This document shows positions 1 to 7,100 of a stretch of 10,709 bases of DNA, piece by piece. Source of the DNA: Chloroflexota bacterium (GTDB lineage Bacteria; Chloroflexota; Anaerolineae; JAADDB01). The stretch is taken from positions 1 to 10,709 of the forward strand of contig JAADDB010000199.1 in NCBI GenBank assembly GCA_013154135.1. The letters run 5' to 3'. How positions within the stretch are numbered: position 1 is the first letter of the stretch; each line of letters opens with the position of its first letter. Position numbers and translations under genes: made by a program. The notes under the pieces are model-generated. The model ran no database searches and was not told the DNA's origin. It worked only from the letters and a program-made list of their open reading frames with translations.

Positions 1-51
1 ACCCACCAAAAACAGTTCGCCAGGGGGAAAATCAACTCAAAGCCCTCCGGG

Positions 52-86
52 GCGCATGGCCGTGCGGCCCTACCGTTCGTGAACGG
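52..86 (+). repeat. REP-like intergenic repeat, left copy
   Basis: Positions 61-81 are identical, over 21 bases, to 10569-10589 in the same orientation. The similarity continues to the left with two mismatches (GCGCATGGC here against GCGCACGGT there). The copy ends in an inverted repeat, CCGTTC-GT-GAACGG, at 73-86. Two near-identical copies in the two non-coding flanks of a 10.7-kb window point to a dispersed intergenic element rather than chance. GC-rich palindromic elements of this kind are common in Chloroflexota and in genomes carrying REP-associated transposases. No transposase is visible here. Confidence 0.65.
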
Positions 87-108
87 GGATGGGTGATCGT
101 GCCCCATC

Positions 109-130
109 GCCCGGGGCTGAACCCCCGGGC
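109..130. repeat. GC-rich hairpin (8-bp stem)
   Basis: GCCCGGGG (109-116) and CCCCGGGC (123-130) are perfect inverted repeats around a 6-base loop. Eleven bases later comes a second perfect hairpin (142-158). The tandem pair looks like one intergenic palindromic element. It could act as a structured RNA end for leftward transcription, but no T-tract follows, so I do not call it an intrinsic terminator. Confidence 0.6.
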
Positions 131-141
131 TAAATTTAGGA

Positions 142-158
142 AGCCCCCTTCGGGGGCT
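142..158. repeat. GC-rich hairpin (7-bp stem)
   Basis: AGCCCCC and GGGGGCT are perfect inverted repeats around a TTC loop. This is the second hairpin of a tandem pair with 109-130. A similar short hairpin, CGGGC-GAA-GCCCG, ends the window at 10697-10709 and may be part of another copy of the same kind of element. Confidence 0.6.
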
Positions 159-220
159 CTAATAAGGTACATGACCGGCCAGGAATCGTCACAGCCGGCC
201 TATGATGATCTCCCGCCCCT

Positions 221-238
221 CTTACTCGTTACTCGTTA
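221..238 (-). repeat. Heptad stop array, isolated copy
   Basis: On the minus strand TAA occurs at 236-238, 229-231 and 222-224, exactly 7 bases apart, in units close to CGAGTAA. It lies about 40 bases downstream of the array at the glycosyltransferase stop and has no gene of its own. It may be a second insertion or the remnant end of a lost gene. Confidence 0.6.
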
Positions 239-280
239 GCCTCACCCATCCCGGCCGACCTCGCCCTTCCGCCAACCCCC

Positions 281-311
281 TTAATCGTTAATCGTCAATC
301 GTTACTCTTTA
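281..311 (-). repeat. Heptad stop array at glycosyltransferase 3' end
   Basis: Read on the minus strand, stop trinucleotides fall at 309-311 (TAA), 302-304 (TAA, the real stop codon), 295-297 (TGA), 288-290 (TAA) and 281-283 (TAA), each 7 bases apart. The unit is roughly GTAACGA/TTAACGA. Its core matches the array at the stop codon of the kinase gene (10528-10554), which lies on the opposite strand. The array starts inside the last codons of the gene and supplies its stop codon. Confidence 0.75.
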
Positions 312-1501
312 CTTTCCCCATACGCTCGCAACAAACGCTCGCCCAGGCGTTGCAAGCTGTATTCGGACTGTGCCCGATGTAAAGCCGCCCGGCCCAGGGT
401 CTGCAAACGAAACGCATCATGCCAAAGGTCGGACACTGCCTCGGCCAACGCGTCCGGGGAAGGGGGAACCAATACACCCGTATCCCCCAACAAATGCCGG
501 GCCTCCCCCACATCCACCGCGACCACCGGAATGCCTGCAGCCATCATCTGTACCAACCGGGCAGGACACTTTGCCCAGGCCACCTCTGTGTCTTCCACGA
601 GATAAAGCCCCAGGCGCGTGTGCGCCAACAAATTCATGTACTGTTCCACCGGCTGCCATTGGAGCAAAGCCACCTGGTCGCGCAATCCATAAGCCTGAAG
701 CACTTGAGCCATGGATTGCAGCTGCTCCCCTTGGGGGCCGACGATGAGAATGTGGGCCCGGGGGAGCCGGTGCACTAACGGACGCAACCAGGTTCCCAGG
801 ACCTCGGGGGCGATGTCCAGAAGTCGTGTGGGAATGAGAATGCGCCGACTGTGCAGAGGAGCAGTGCGGGGAGGCCAGGGCCAGGGGATGTTCGGCACAT
901 AATGGACCTGGGAAGGGGAACGGACTTTGCTCACCTGCTCGTAAAGAAAATGGCTGGCGACCGTCACCACATCTGCCCCCTGCCAGGCCAAACGTTCGGC
1001 CAAGCCCAGGAGGGCTTGTTTGATCCGCCCCTTCCCCTGGCGTCGCCACCACGCCAACTCCCAGTCATCACAATCCAGCACCACGCGCACCCGTGAGACA
1101 GCCCGAAATAGGCGGTGGAATGGCGGAAACCGGAGATTCATCAATAAATCCCATGTGAAGCGGACCGGCTTCACCAAATGGACCACATCGGGCTTCCAGT
1201 CCAGGAGAAGCCTAGACGCCGCGGAGTGGAGGAGAAAATCGCTGGCTTCACGTCGCACTCCCCAAAGTCCCGCTCGGGAAAAGGGTGGCGGGACGACGAT
1301 TAACTCTACCCCTTCCTGGATGAACTGATGGCGGTACACCCGGGAAGGAGAAGCCTCCCAATCCACGACCACAATGCGCACGTCCACGCCCATTTGCCGC
1401 AGAGCCAGGGCCATAGGCAACACCCGATGGGGCACAGTGCCGCGGCCCGAAAGACCAAAAGGGGTCAGGAAGCCCACTCGCAGTCTGGAGTGTCGGGTCA
1501 T
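302..1501 (-). CDS. Family-4-like (GT-B) glycosyltransferase, 399 aa
   Basis: Probable cytoplasmic sugar transferase acting on a glycolipid, exopolysaccharide or other glycan; donor and acceptor cannot be read from the sequence. The N-terminal half begins with a strand and glycine-rich turn (LRVGFLTPFGLSGRG, residues 7-21) and has the typical PDVVHLVKP (104-112). The C-terminal half has a strand-turn at 250-257 and the family signature CPARLVQMMAAGIPVVAVDV (312-331), then GE and TGVLVPP (341-347). The second glutamate of the usual EX7E donor-binding motif appears to be Gln318, and I find no clear first glutamate, so this motif is degenerate. The frame is open to 1804, but I start at 1501: it is preceded by GGGAGGGG (1512-1519), the start overlaps the stop of the upstream gene by 4 bases (ATGA), and the extra residues would overlap that gene entirely. 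The stop codon lies inside a heptad repeat array. Confidence 0.85.
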   Translation of the reverse strand: MTRHSRLRVGFLTPFGLSGRGTVPHRVLPMALALRQMGVDVRIVVVDWEASPSRVYRHQFIQEGVELIVVPPPFSRAGLWGVRREASDFLLHSAASRLLLDWKPDVVHLVKPVRFTWDLLMNLRFPPFHRLFRAVSRVRVVLDCDDWELAWWRRQGKGRIKQALLGLAERLAWQGADVVTVASHFLYEQVSKVRSPSQVHYVPNIPWPWPPRTAPLHSRRILIPTRLLDIAPEVLGTWLRPLVHRLPRAHILIVGPQGEQLQSMAQVLQAYGLRDQVALLQWQPVEQYMNLLAHTRLGLYLVEDTEVAWAKCPARLVQMMAAGIPVVAVDVGEARHLLGDTGVLVPPSPDALAEAVSDLWHDAFRLQTLGRAALHRAQSEYSLQRLGERLLRAYGESKE

Positions 1502-2211
1502 GGTGCTTCTACCCCTCCCAGCTCGGGCATGGGCCAACCGGTCGTCCGAGAAATCCGGGCCCCCTCGCGTTGCATGGTCCGCGCCAGACCATCCAACCAG
1601 GCGCGGCAATCCCGTCCCAGGGGGAGGGCATCCTCTAAACCGGCCGCTTTGAGGGGGAGAAACCTGCCGAGGGAGTCGGGCAGTCCCGAGGTGAAATCCG
1701 CGGCGTGCAAAAACCGGGCCAGCGCGTCGTACGCGCGCGCGGCGTAAAACACACACACCGCCCCTTCCCCCTCCGTTTGCCGGGCCAAAGACCAATAGAG
1801 CCAAAATTGCATGAAATGATGGGTCAGGTTCGCGTACTCCACCCGCTGGGGGGCAGAGCGGAAGTGGAGGCGCGTTGCGAGACGGCCCGTTCGGTCAAAG
1901 AGCACGCGAACGCGGGAGAAGGGGTATTCCGGCACCTGTCCCCACCCCAACCACTCCACCACGCCTTGGAGCTCCCCCCGAGCGAACACAGCCAACGCGT
2001 GCTCCCACACCTGGATGGGCCATCCGGTGTGCCCTGGGAACCAGCGGGCCACCCATGCTTGCCGATGAGCGTAGAAATCGGCCAGAGCGGCCTCCGGCAA
2101 AATCAAAGTGACCACAGGAAGAGGTGTGGGCACATCCCAGGTCCACACCGCGAGGATGCGCGCATCCTCCTGAGCCGCTTTGAGTACCTGCTCCTCAAAC
2201 GGGAGGGTCAT
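1498..2211 (-). CDS. Hypothetical protein, 237 aa, coupled to glycosyltransferase
   Basis: I do not recognise this protein with certainty. It is a soluble protein rich in Trp and Ala, with no signal peptide. A hydrophobic strand at 30-39 (PLPVVTLILP), a strand-turn VRVLFDRTGRLA at 101-112, and a helical C-terminal half starting at about 128 (HHFMQFWLYW) loosely recall the layout of small nucleotidyltransferases of the aminoglycoside-modifying type. The diagnostic G-S and D-x-D residues are missing, so if it is related it is probably not catalytic in the usual way. The start is supported by GAGGTG four bases upstream. Its TGA overlaps the ATG of the glycosyltransferase, which implies translational coupling and related roles. 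No convincing promoter is seen in the roughly 100 bases upstream; transcription may start there weakly or come from readthrough. Confidence 0.75.
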   Translation of the reverse strand: MTLPFEEQVLKAAQEDARILAVWTWDVPTPLPVVTLILPEAALADFYAHRQAWVARWFPGHTGWPIQVWEHALAVFARGELQGVVEWLGWGQVPEYPFSRVRVLFDRTGRLATRLHFRSAPQRVEYANLTHHFMQFWLYWSLARQTEGEGAVCVFYAARAYDALARFLHAADFTSGLPDSLGRFLPLKAAGLEDALPLGRDCRAWLDGLARTMQREGARISRTTGWPMPELGGVEAP

Positions 2212-2255
2212 GTTTCACCTCAGGCCCTGATTGCCGATGCAAAGATATGTGGGCG

Positions 2256-2274
2256 GGCGGTCCCGTCCACCGCC
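2256..2274 (-). other. Possible leader hairpin upstream of the 237-aa gene
   Basis: GGCGGT (2256-2261) and ACCGCC (2269-2274) are inverted repeats around a 7-base loop, between the terminator at 2314-2343 and the start of the 237-aa gene. It could form in the leader RNA of the glycosyltransferase operon. It may equally be chance in GC-rich DNA, and no regulatory role is shown. Confidence 0.25.
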
Positions 2275-2313
2275 AGGACGTAACCCGGTTTCGTTCGCCA
2301 AAGAGAATACAGT

Positions 2314-2343
2314 AAAAAACCGCTTGGGGGATACCCAAGCGGT
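2314..2343 (-). terminator. Intrinsic terminator of lipoprotein operon
   Basis: Read leftward, CCGCTTGGG and CCCAAGCGG form a perfect 9-bp stem (2320-2328 with 2334-2342) around a 5-base loop, extendable by one A-T pair. Six T residues follow directly (A2314-A2319 on the plus strand). This is a textbook Rho-independent terminator. It lies 32 bases after the stop of the 109-aa membrane protein and separates that operon from the glycosyltransferase operon. Confidence 0.92.
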
Positions 2344-2374
2344 AGGAAAAGCATATAGGGCTGAGGGGATGATT

Positions 2375-2704
2375 TCACTCCTCCGCGATGTTTTCAGCCC
2401 TGGTAATAAGCGCGGCCAAATGGGACAAACGCAAGGAGGAAGCACGGGTATTTTCTTCGATGGCCATGAGAACATTCAACGATTCGCCGATGGCGTATAG
2501 GACCATGAATTCTCCAAATGCCCATCCGAAGAGAAGAACCGCTCCTCCGATTTGGGCCCAATGACCGAAATCGCCGTTACCTCCCCCTCCTACGATTCGG
2601 ACAAGGGCAAAGACCAAACTGGCCAGACCGACGATAAGGAGGAGAAAGGCAAACACCTTGAACAACAGAGAGACAACACGTAACACATAAAATCGCCGTT
2701 CCAC
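2375..2704 (-). CDS. Small two-helix membrane protein, 109 aa
   Basis: Unrecognised small inner-membrane protein. Two hydrophobic segments are clear: about residues 10-37 (a Leu/Val/Phe-rich helix) and 49-72. A short Gly-rich loop (39-43, GGGGN) separates them. The basic start (MERRF) suggests a cytoplasmic N-terminus, so the charged amphipathic tail, with IEENTR at 82-87 and residues up to 109, would also be cytoplasmic and could mediate oligomerisation or partner binding. The start codon is GTG, supported by a strong ribosome site, AAGGAGG, 7 bases upstream. It lies 24 bases downstream of the lipoprotein gene and just before a strong terminator, so the two form a two-gene operon. It may anchor or partner the lipoprotein; that is inference. 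Confidence 0.85.
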   Translation of the reverse strand: MERRFYVLRVVSLLFKVFAFLLLIVGLASLVFALVRIVGGGGNGDFGHWAQIGGAVLLFGWAFGEFMVLYAIGESLNVLMAIEENTRASSLRLSHLAALITRAENIAEE

Positions 2705-2711
2705 TGGGTGT

Positions 2712-2718
2712 CCTCCTT
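2712..2718 (-). promoter_or_regulatory. Ribosome binding site for GTG-initiated 109-aa gene
   Basis: AAGGAGG read leftward, ending 7 bases before the GTG at 2702-2704. Its strength and ideal spacing decide the GTG start over downstream alternatives. Confidence 0.85.
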
Positions 2719-2728
2719 CAGGACTGAA

Positions 2729-3733
2729 TTACTGTGCGGGTTCAAGGACAGGGATTTCCTCCGCCCCTTCGGGGACGGGGAAGCGCAGGACCACATCGAT
2801 GTCGCTTTCCCGAACTCGCGGGAGTACCTGGGCGAGCAGGCGCAAAATGGGCGAATTCTGCAAGCCGGAGAACGTGGCGTAGAGGTCCAACGCGGTCTGG
2901 ACGTGTTCGTCATCCCAGGCCACATAGGGCAAAGGCTCGTTGTTCACGTAAATGTGAATGCCATCCGGCCGGTTGACAAAGTGGACATGTTGCACATTGG
3001 CTTGCATCAAGGACTGGATCAGGGCCGGATCCAGGGCAAAGGGCTGTACATCCACGCCCAGGGCTTGCAAGGTAGCCGCGTCCAAGCCGAGAACAGAGGG
3101 AAGGCCATTGGCATCGTATGCCACATCCAGGCGCACAACAGCCACCGGTTCTTCCACCGGCTCCGCCTTCACCCGGGTAACGGCTGGCGCGTTCGGTGCG
3201 CGGAAGGGAGCCAGGGTGGCGTCAGGTTTGACGGGAAACTGGACGACCACCGCGAGTCGAGTGTAGCGCAACAGGGGCAGCAATTTGCCCACGATGTTTC
3301 CGTACGGCACACCCAACGCGGGCAACAACTTCCCCAGGTTCGTCAACGACTCCCCATCCCAAGCCACATAGGGCAATGGCTTGCCGTTCACGTAGATGCC
3401 CAGACCATCCGTGCCTTCGACCACCTCCATGTGTTGGACGTTCGCCTCCACAAAACGCTGTACAACCCAAGGTTGCACATTCAAGCCACGGAGGTCAATA
3501 CCCGTCCACTGGTACAGCTGATTGGTGGTTACCCCCGCCATGCCCAGCACCCCGTCGTTGTCATACTGGACGTAGATTGGAGGCAACTTGAGGGCAAAGC
3601 GGTTTGTGGATTCCGCGTATTGCACCACATCCGCAGCCGCCTTATCCGCACCCGGAGGTGGTGCAGCGCACGCGGACAACCCCAAAACCAAAACCATCAA
3701 GAGGGAAAAGATTACAAGACGCCGGGATTTCAT
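2729..3733 (-). CDS. Lipoprotein with two internal repeats, 334 aa
   Basis: Predicted lipid-anchored envelope protein of unrecognised family. The N-terminus is MKSRR, a hydrophobic stretch, then the lipobox LSAC with Cys22 as the lipidated residue, followed by a Pro-rich linker. The mature protein holds two homologous units, about residues 49-171 and 199-323, joined by a Pro/Glu/Ala-rich linker (about 174-197). Both contain ANVQH, then DG-x-x-IYVN, then PLPYVAWD (119-126 and 267-274), and both end in VV-x-x-FPV. The repeats are offset by 148 residues. I take the start at 3733 rather than the in-frame ATG at 3739: AGGAGG directly abuts the latter with no spacing but sits 6 bases from the former. 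The units may bind a ligand or another envelope protein; nothing shows which. It has its own promoter and shares a divergent region with the sensor kinase. Confidence 0.85.
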   Translation of the reverse strand: MKSRRLVIFSLLMVLVLGLSACAAPPPGADKAAADVVQYAESTNRFALKLPPIYVQYDNDGVLGMAGVTTNQLYQWTGIDLRGLNVQPWVVQRFVEANVQHMEVVEGTDGLGIYVNGKPLPYVAWDGESLTNLGKLLPALGVPYGNIVGKLLPLLRYTRLAVVVQFPVKPDATLAPFRAPNAPAVTRVKAEPVEEPVAVVRLDVAYDANGLPSVLGLDAATLQALGVDVQPFALDPALIQSLMQANVQHVHFVNRPDGIHIYVNNEPLPYVAWDDEHVQTALDLYATFSGLQNSPILRLLAQVLPRVRESDIDVVLRFPVPEGAEEIPVLEPAQ

Positions 3734-3739
3734 GTCCAT

Positions 3740-3746
3740 CCTCCTC
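3740..3746 (-). promoter_or_regulatory. Ribosome binding site deciding the lipoprotein start
   Basis: GAGGAGG read leftward. It touches the ATG at 3737-3739 but is 6 bases from the ATG at 3731-3733, which makes the second ATG the likely start and yields a compact MKSRR signal peptide. Confidence 0.8.
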
Positions 3747-3790
3747 TACTCAAGGCGTGAAAGAGAACCGAAGGGAATACCGAATACGGG

Positions 3791-3800
3791 TCAACGTTGA
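3791..3800. promoter_or_regulatory. 10-bp palindrome in lipoprotein leader
   Basis: TCAACGTTGA is a perfect palindrome lying about 60 bases before the lipoprotein start. It could be a regulator site or a leader RNA element. One such palindrome in 400 bases can also be chance. Confidence 0.25.
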
Positions 3801-3875
3801 ACATGAGTCTACGAGAAACCTGGAACGGACGCCCGAAAAGCTGCGTTGAAAGGCCCTGCGAACCGCATCTTCTAG

Positions 3876-3890
3876 GACCTAGGTCGGACC
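3876..3890. promoter_or_regulatory. Overlapping palindromes near lipoprotein transcription start
   Basis: GACCTAGGTC (3876-3885) is a perfect palindrome and overlaps GGTC-G-GACC (3882-3890). They lie roughly 35-50 bases inside the predicted leftward transcript. They could bind a dimeric regulator or form competing RNA hairpins; function is not shown. Confidence 0.3.
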
Positions 3891-3931
3891 CGGGAGCGCG
3901 TTGCAGAGCGGCTGCACAATATACCGCTTCT

Positions 3932-3959
3932 ATTATAACAAAAATTTGCTGAATGGCAA
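3932..3959 (-). promoter_or_regulatory. Sigma70-type promoter for lipoprotein operon
   Basis: Read leftward: TTGCCA at -35 (3954-3959), a 16-base spacer, and TATAAT at -10 (3932-3937), preceded by TG one base upstream, which makes an extended -10. The predicted start is near 3925, giving a leader of about 190 bases. The match to consensus is strong. Confidence 0.75.
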
Positions 3960-4052
3960 GCCACGTTGCGGGGGTACACCTCCCAGACCGTCCCACAAAA
4001 GGCTTCTCTGGCACGGGACAAGGATATCGGGCCGACCATGACCTTTATCCTA

Positions 4053-4081
4053 TTGAAAAGGGCGTAAACCTGGAATATAAT
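4053..4081 (+). promoter_or_regulatory. Sigma70-type promoter for sensor kinase
   Basis: TTGAAA at -35 (4053-4058), a 17-base spacer, and TATAAT at -10 (4076-4081). The predicted start is near 4088, about 65 bases before the kinase ATG. Spacing and both boxes are close to consensus. Confidence 0.78.
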
Positions 4082-4152
4082 GGCGTTCCAGGGGGCATCT
4101 TCATTTGTGGAGACGCAAAACAAGGAACACAAGTAACGGGTAAGCGGAGAGA

Positions 4153-7100
4153 ATGCACCATTTTTGGCTCATCGCACACGGCATTGCAGGAATCCTGGCC
4201 CTTGTAACCGGGCTGATGACCTGGCGCCAACGGAAAGCGCCGGGGGCTCTTTACTTGGCCGTGTTCCTCTTTCTGCTGGGATGCTTCTTCTTCGCCACCG
4301 TGGGAGAGGCTCTTGCCACCACCCTGCGATTCAAGTTGTACTGCTTGCAAGTCGAATACTCGGCCGTAGCCCTCATGGCTCCGGCCTTCACCCTCTTCAC
4401 CATACACTACACCCGCAGACAACAGCGTTTTGGAACCCTCATCTACGTCCTCCTCTTTATCCCGTCCGTCCTGTCCATCCTCTTCACCTGGACCAACGAT
4501 CTCCATCACCTGATGTGGACAGGGGTATACCTGGAGGACATTGAAGAAGGGCTTCCCCTGGTTCGCCCCATTTACGGGCCCTGGTTCTGGATACTCGCCA
4601 GCTACACGAGCACGTTGGCCCTCATCTCCGTGGGCATCCTCTCCCCTGAAATCCCCAAAGTGCGGCGACGACTGCAATGGGCTTTCATCTTCCTGCTTGT
4701 GGGCATCTTTGCCACCCTGTGGGGAACCGCGTTGTACATGAGCCACCGAGTGCCCTTGAACCCGGCTCCCCTCTCGGGCGTCATTGTCCTGGGCACCCTG
4801 CTTTACATGTTGCGATATGCCGGACTCTTCGATGTCATCCCCATTGCCCGGGCTACCGTCTTCGAAAATATGGGACAGGGGATTCTCACCCTGGACCGCA
4901 AAGGCCTGATCATCGACGCGAACGAAGCTGCCCACCGCATCCTCTGCGCCGGGGATTGTCGCCTGATCCGCCGCTCCGTCCAGGAGGTGCTCCACAAATG
5001 GCCCCAACTCCTCGAAGCCGTGATTCAAAACCGCGAGGCGTTCTGTGAACTCCAACTTGAGGCGGACGAAGGTGAAACGCGCTACATCGAGGCTCGCATT
5101 ATGCCCCTCACCTACCGGGGACATCCCATCGGCACCCTTGTCGTCTTCAACGACGTCACCCAATACAAAGCATTGCAGGAAGACTTGCAGCGCACCCTGG
5201 AAAAGGAACGGGCCGAGCGGGAATACTCGCAAACCCTCAGCGAGATCACCTTGGCCCTCACATCTCACCTCTCCACAGAACGCATCTTCCAGCAGATCCT
5301 CATCCAAGTGGAAAAACTCGTCCCCTACGACAGCGCCAACATCGCGCTGGTGGACGGCAACAGCCTCTACATTGCCCAATGGCGCGGGTATGACAAATTC
5401 GGTCCGGTGGACTTCCTGAAAGCCCTGCGCTTCCCTTTGGACATCTTCGTCCTGGCCAAGCGCGCCTTAGCGGGGGGACACCCCATCCTCGTCAAAGATA
5501 CCCAAAGCCACCCGGATTGGGTTGTCGTGCCCGAAACCCGTTGGATTCGCTCCAGCATCATCGTCCCGATTCGACATCAGGGAAGGCCCTTGGGCATCCT
5601 CCGCCTGGACAGCGCACGTCCCCACGCGTTCACCCCGCAGGACGTGGAAAAACTCCTCCCCCTGGCCCACATAGCAGCCATCGCGCTGGTCAACGCCCAA
5701 CTGCACGAACAAGCCCATCAAGAACTCGCCCAACGGCAAGAGGCAGAACAAGCGCTCCAGCGACAGTTGCGGCACATCCAGGCACTCTTCCGCTTCACCG
5801 AGAACCTCGCACCGTTGCTGGAAGTGGACGAGATCGCGCGCACCATCGTCACCCACGTCCAAGCCTACCTCGATTGTCAATGTGTGGCCGTCTACTTACA
5901 AAAGGAAAATGCCCGGTGGACATTGCGGGCCCATTCCTTCTCCCCGGAATGCGGCCACATTCCCGATGCCTTGCACCATCGCCCCCACCTCCCGTCCCCC
6001 ACCCCCCACGAGGAGCACATCGCCCTTATCGTGGATGGGCAACCTAAGGGCGTTATCATCGTCACCCCTCGCCGGGCAAAGGGGTTGAACGCGGAGGAAA
6101 GGCATCTGCTCGTTGCCATCGCCAACCAGGCCAGCCTCGCGCTCTCCCGCGCGTACACCCATGCCCAACTGAAAAGGGCGGAAGCCAAATACCGGGAGCT
6201 CTTCCAAAATGTCCCCGTGGGCCTCTACCGGATCCGTCCGGACGGCACCATCCTCAACGCGAACCAAGCCCTGGCAAGCATCCTCCACTGTCCGGATGTG
6301 GACACCCTGCTCCAGCGCTCGTGCCAGACCTTCTTCGTCAACCAGGAGGATTTTCAGGTCCTGCAAGAACAGCTGGCCGTTGCAGAGGGGCCCCTGGTCC
6401 TGGAGCTGAACTTGCGCTGCCACGACGGCCAGACCATTTGGGTCCGCAACACCAGCCACGTCGTCCGGGATGAAAGGGGCGAGATCCTCTACGTGGACGG
6501 ATTCCTGGAGGACATCACCGAAGATGTACGTCTGCGCGAGGAACGGCAACGGTTCATCACCCGGATCCAGTACCAGGCCGAACAGATGGCCGCCCTCAAC
6601 GACATCCTTTTCGACATCACCCAAGAACACGATGTCACCACGCTTCTGGAGAAAATCACCCAAAAGGCGGTGGAACTGCTCGGCGGCACGGGCGGTGGGG
6701 TCTACCTGACCGATCCAGAACACCAACGCACCCGCTGTGTGGTCAGCCACAACCTCCAAGAGGACTGCACGGGCGTGGAACTCCACTTCGGCGAAGGGGT
6801 CGCGGGATTGGTGGCTGCCACGGGCACGCCCCTCATTATCCCCGATTACCGGACATGGCCGAACCGGGCCCGAGCGTACGAGGCGTCCCATCCCTTTGTT
6901 TCCGTCATCGGCGCTCCCATGATCTGGAAAGAGGAGGTGCTCGGCGTTGTGGAAGTCATCCACAACCGCCCGAACTACTTCTCCCGGGACCACCAAAATC
7001 TGCTCATGCTCTTGGCCCGGCAAGCGGCTGTGGCCCTCCGCAACGCCCGCTTGTTGGAACAGGAACGAAAGCGGCAGATGGAGCTGGAAGCGCTGCGCCA

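Larger units (their letters stand above)
1..301. other. Gene-free left flank, rich in repeats
   Basis: I see no convincing coding region here. The stretch is a mosaic of repeat structures, listed separately: a REP-like repeat shared with the right end of the window, two GC-rich hairpins in tandem, and two arrays of stop trinucleotides spaced 7 bases apart. CCGGCC also occurs twice (175-180 and 195-200). The region lies downstream of the leftward glycosyltransferase gene, so it may serve for 3'-end processing or termination, but there is no hairpin followed by a T-run in either direction. Confidence 0.6.
3734..4152. other. Divergent intergenic region with back-to-back promoters
   Basis: No gene is supported in these 419 bases. 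It contains a leftward promoter (3932-3959) and a rightward promoter (4053-4081) whose elements are about 95 bases apart. The leftward transcript has a long leader of about 190 bases containing perfect palindromes at 3791-3800 and 3876-3885; the rightward leader is about 65 bases. The DNA around 3918-3950 is distinctly AT-rich compared with the rest of the window. The close divergent promoters make shared regulation possible. Confidence 0.7.

Noticed and set aside
221..311. Possible CRISPR array from regularly spaced repeats
   Set aside because: The unit is 7 bases with no spacers, far from CRISPR repeat and spacer sizes.
1502..1804. N-terminal extension of the glycosyltransferase frame by 101 residues
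   Set aside because: It overlaps the upstream 237-aa gene completely, reads as Arg/Gly-rich nonsense, and the ATG at 1501 has both a ribosome site and an ATGA overlap.
3737..3739. ATG at 3739 as lipoprotein start
   Set aside because: The AGGAGG site touches it with no spacing; the ATG two codons later has an ideal 6-base spacing.
2708..3760. Open frame of 350 codons on the plus strand
   Set aside because: It mirrors the lipoprotein gene. The minus-strand reading has a signal peptide, lipobox, duplicated domains and a ribosome site; this one has a Gln/His/Arg-rich shadow composition.
4133..4144. A fourth heptad array just before the kinase start (two TAA 7 bases apart)
   Set aside because: Only two units with mismatches (GTAACGG, GTAAGCG); this can easily be chance.
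4045..5379. Long open frame of 444 codons on the minus strand
   Set aside because: It lies antisense to the 7TM and first PAS/GAF regions of the kinase, has no recognisable domain and is low-complexity in Gly/Glu/Asp, a typical shadow of a GC-rich gene.
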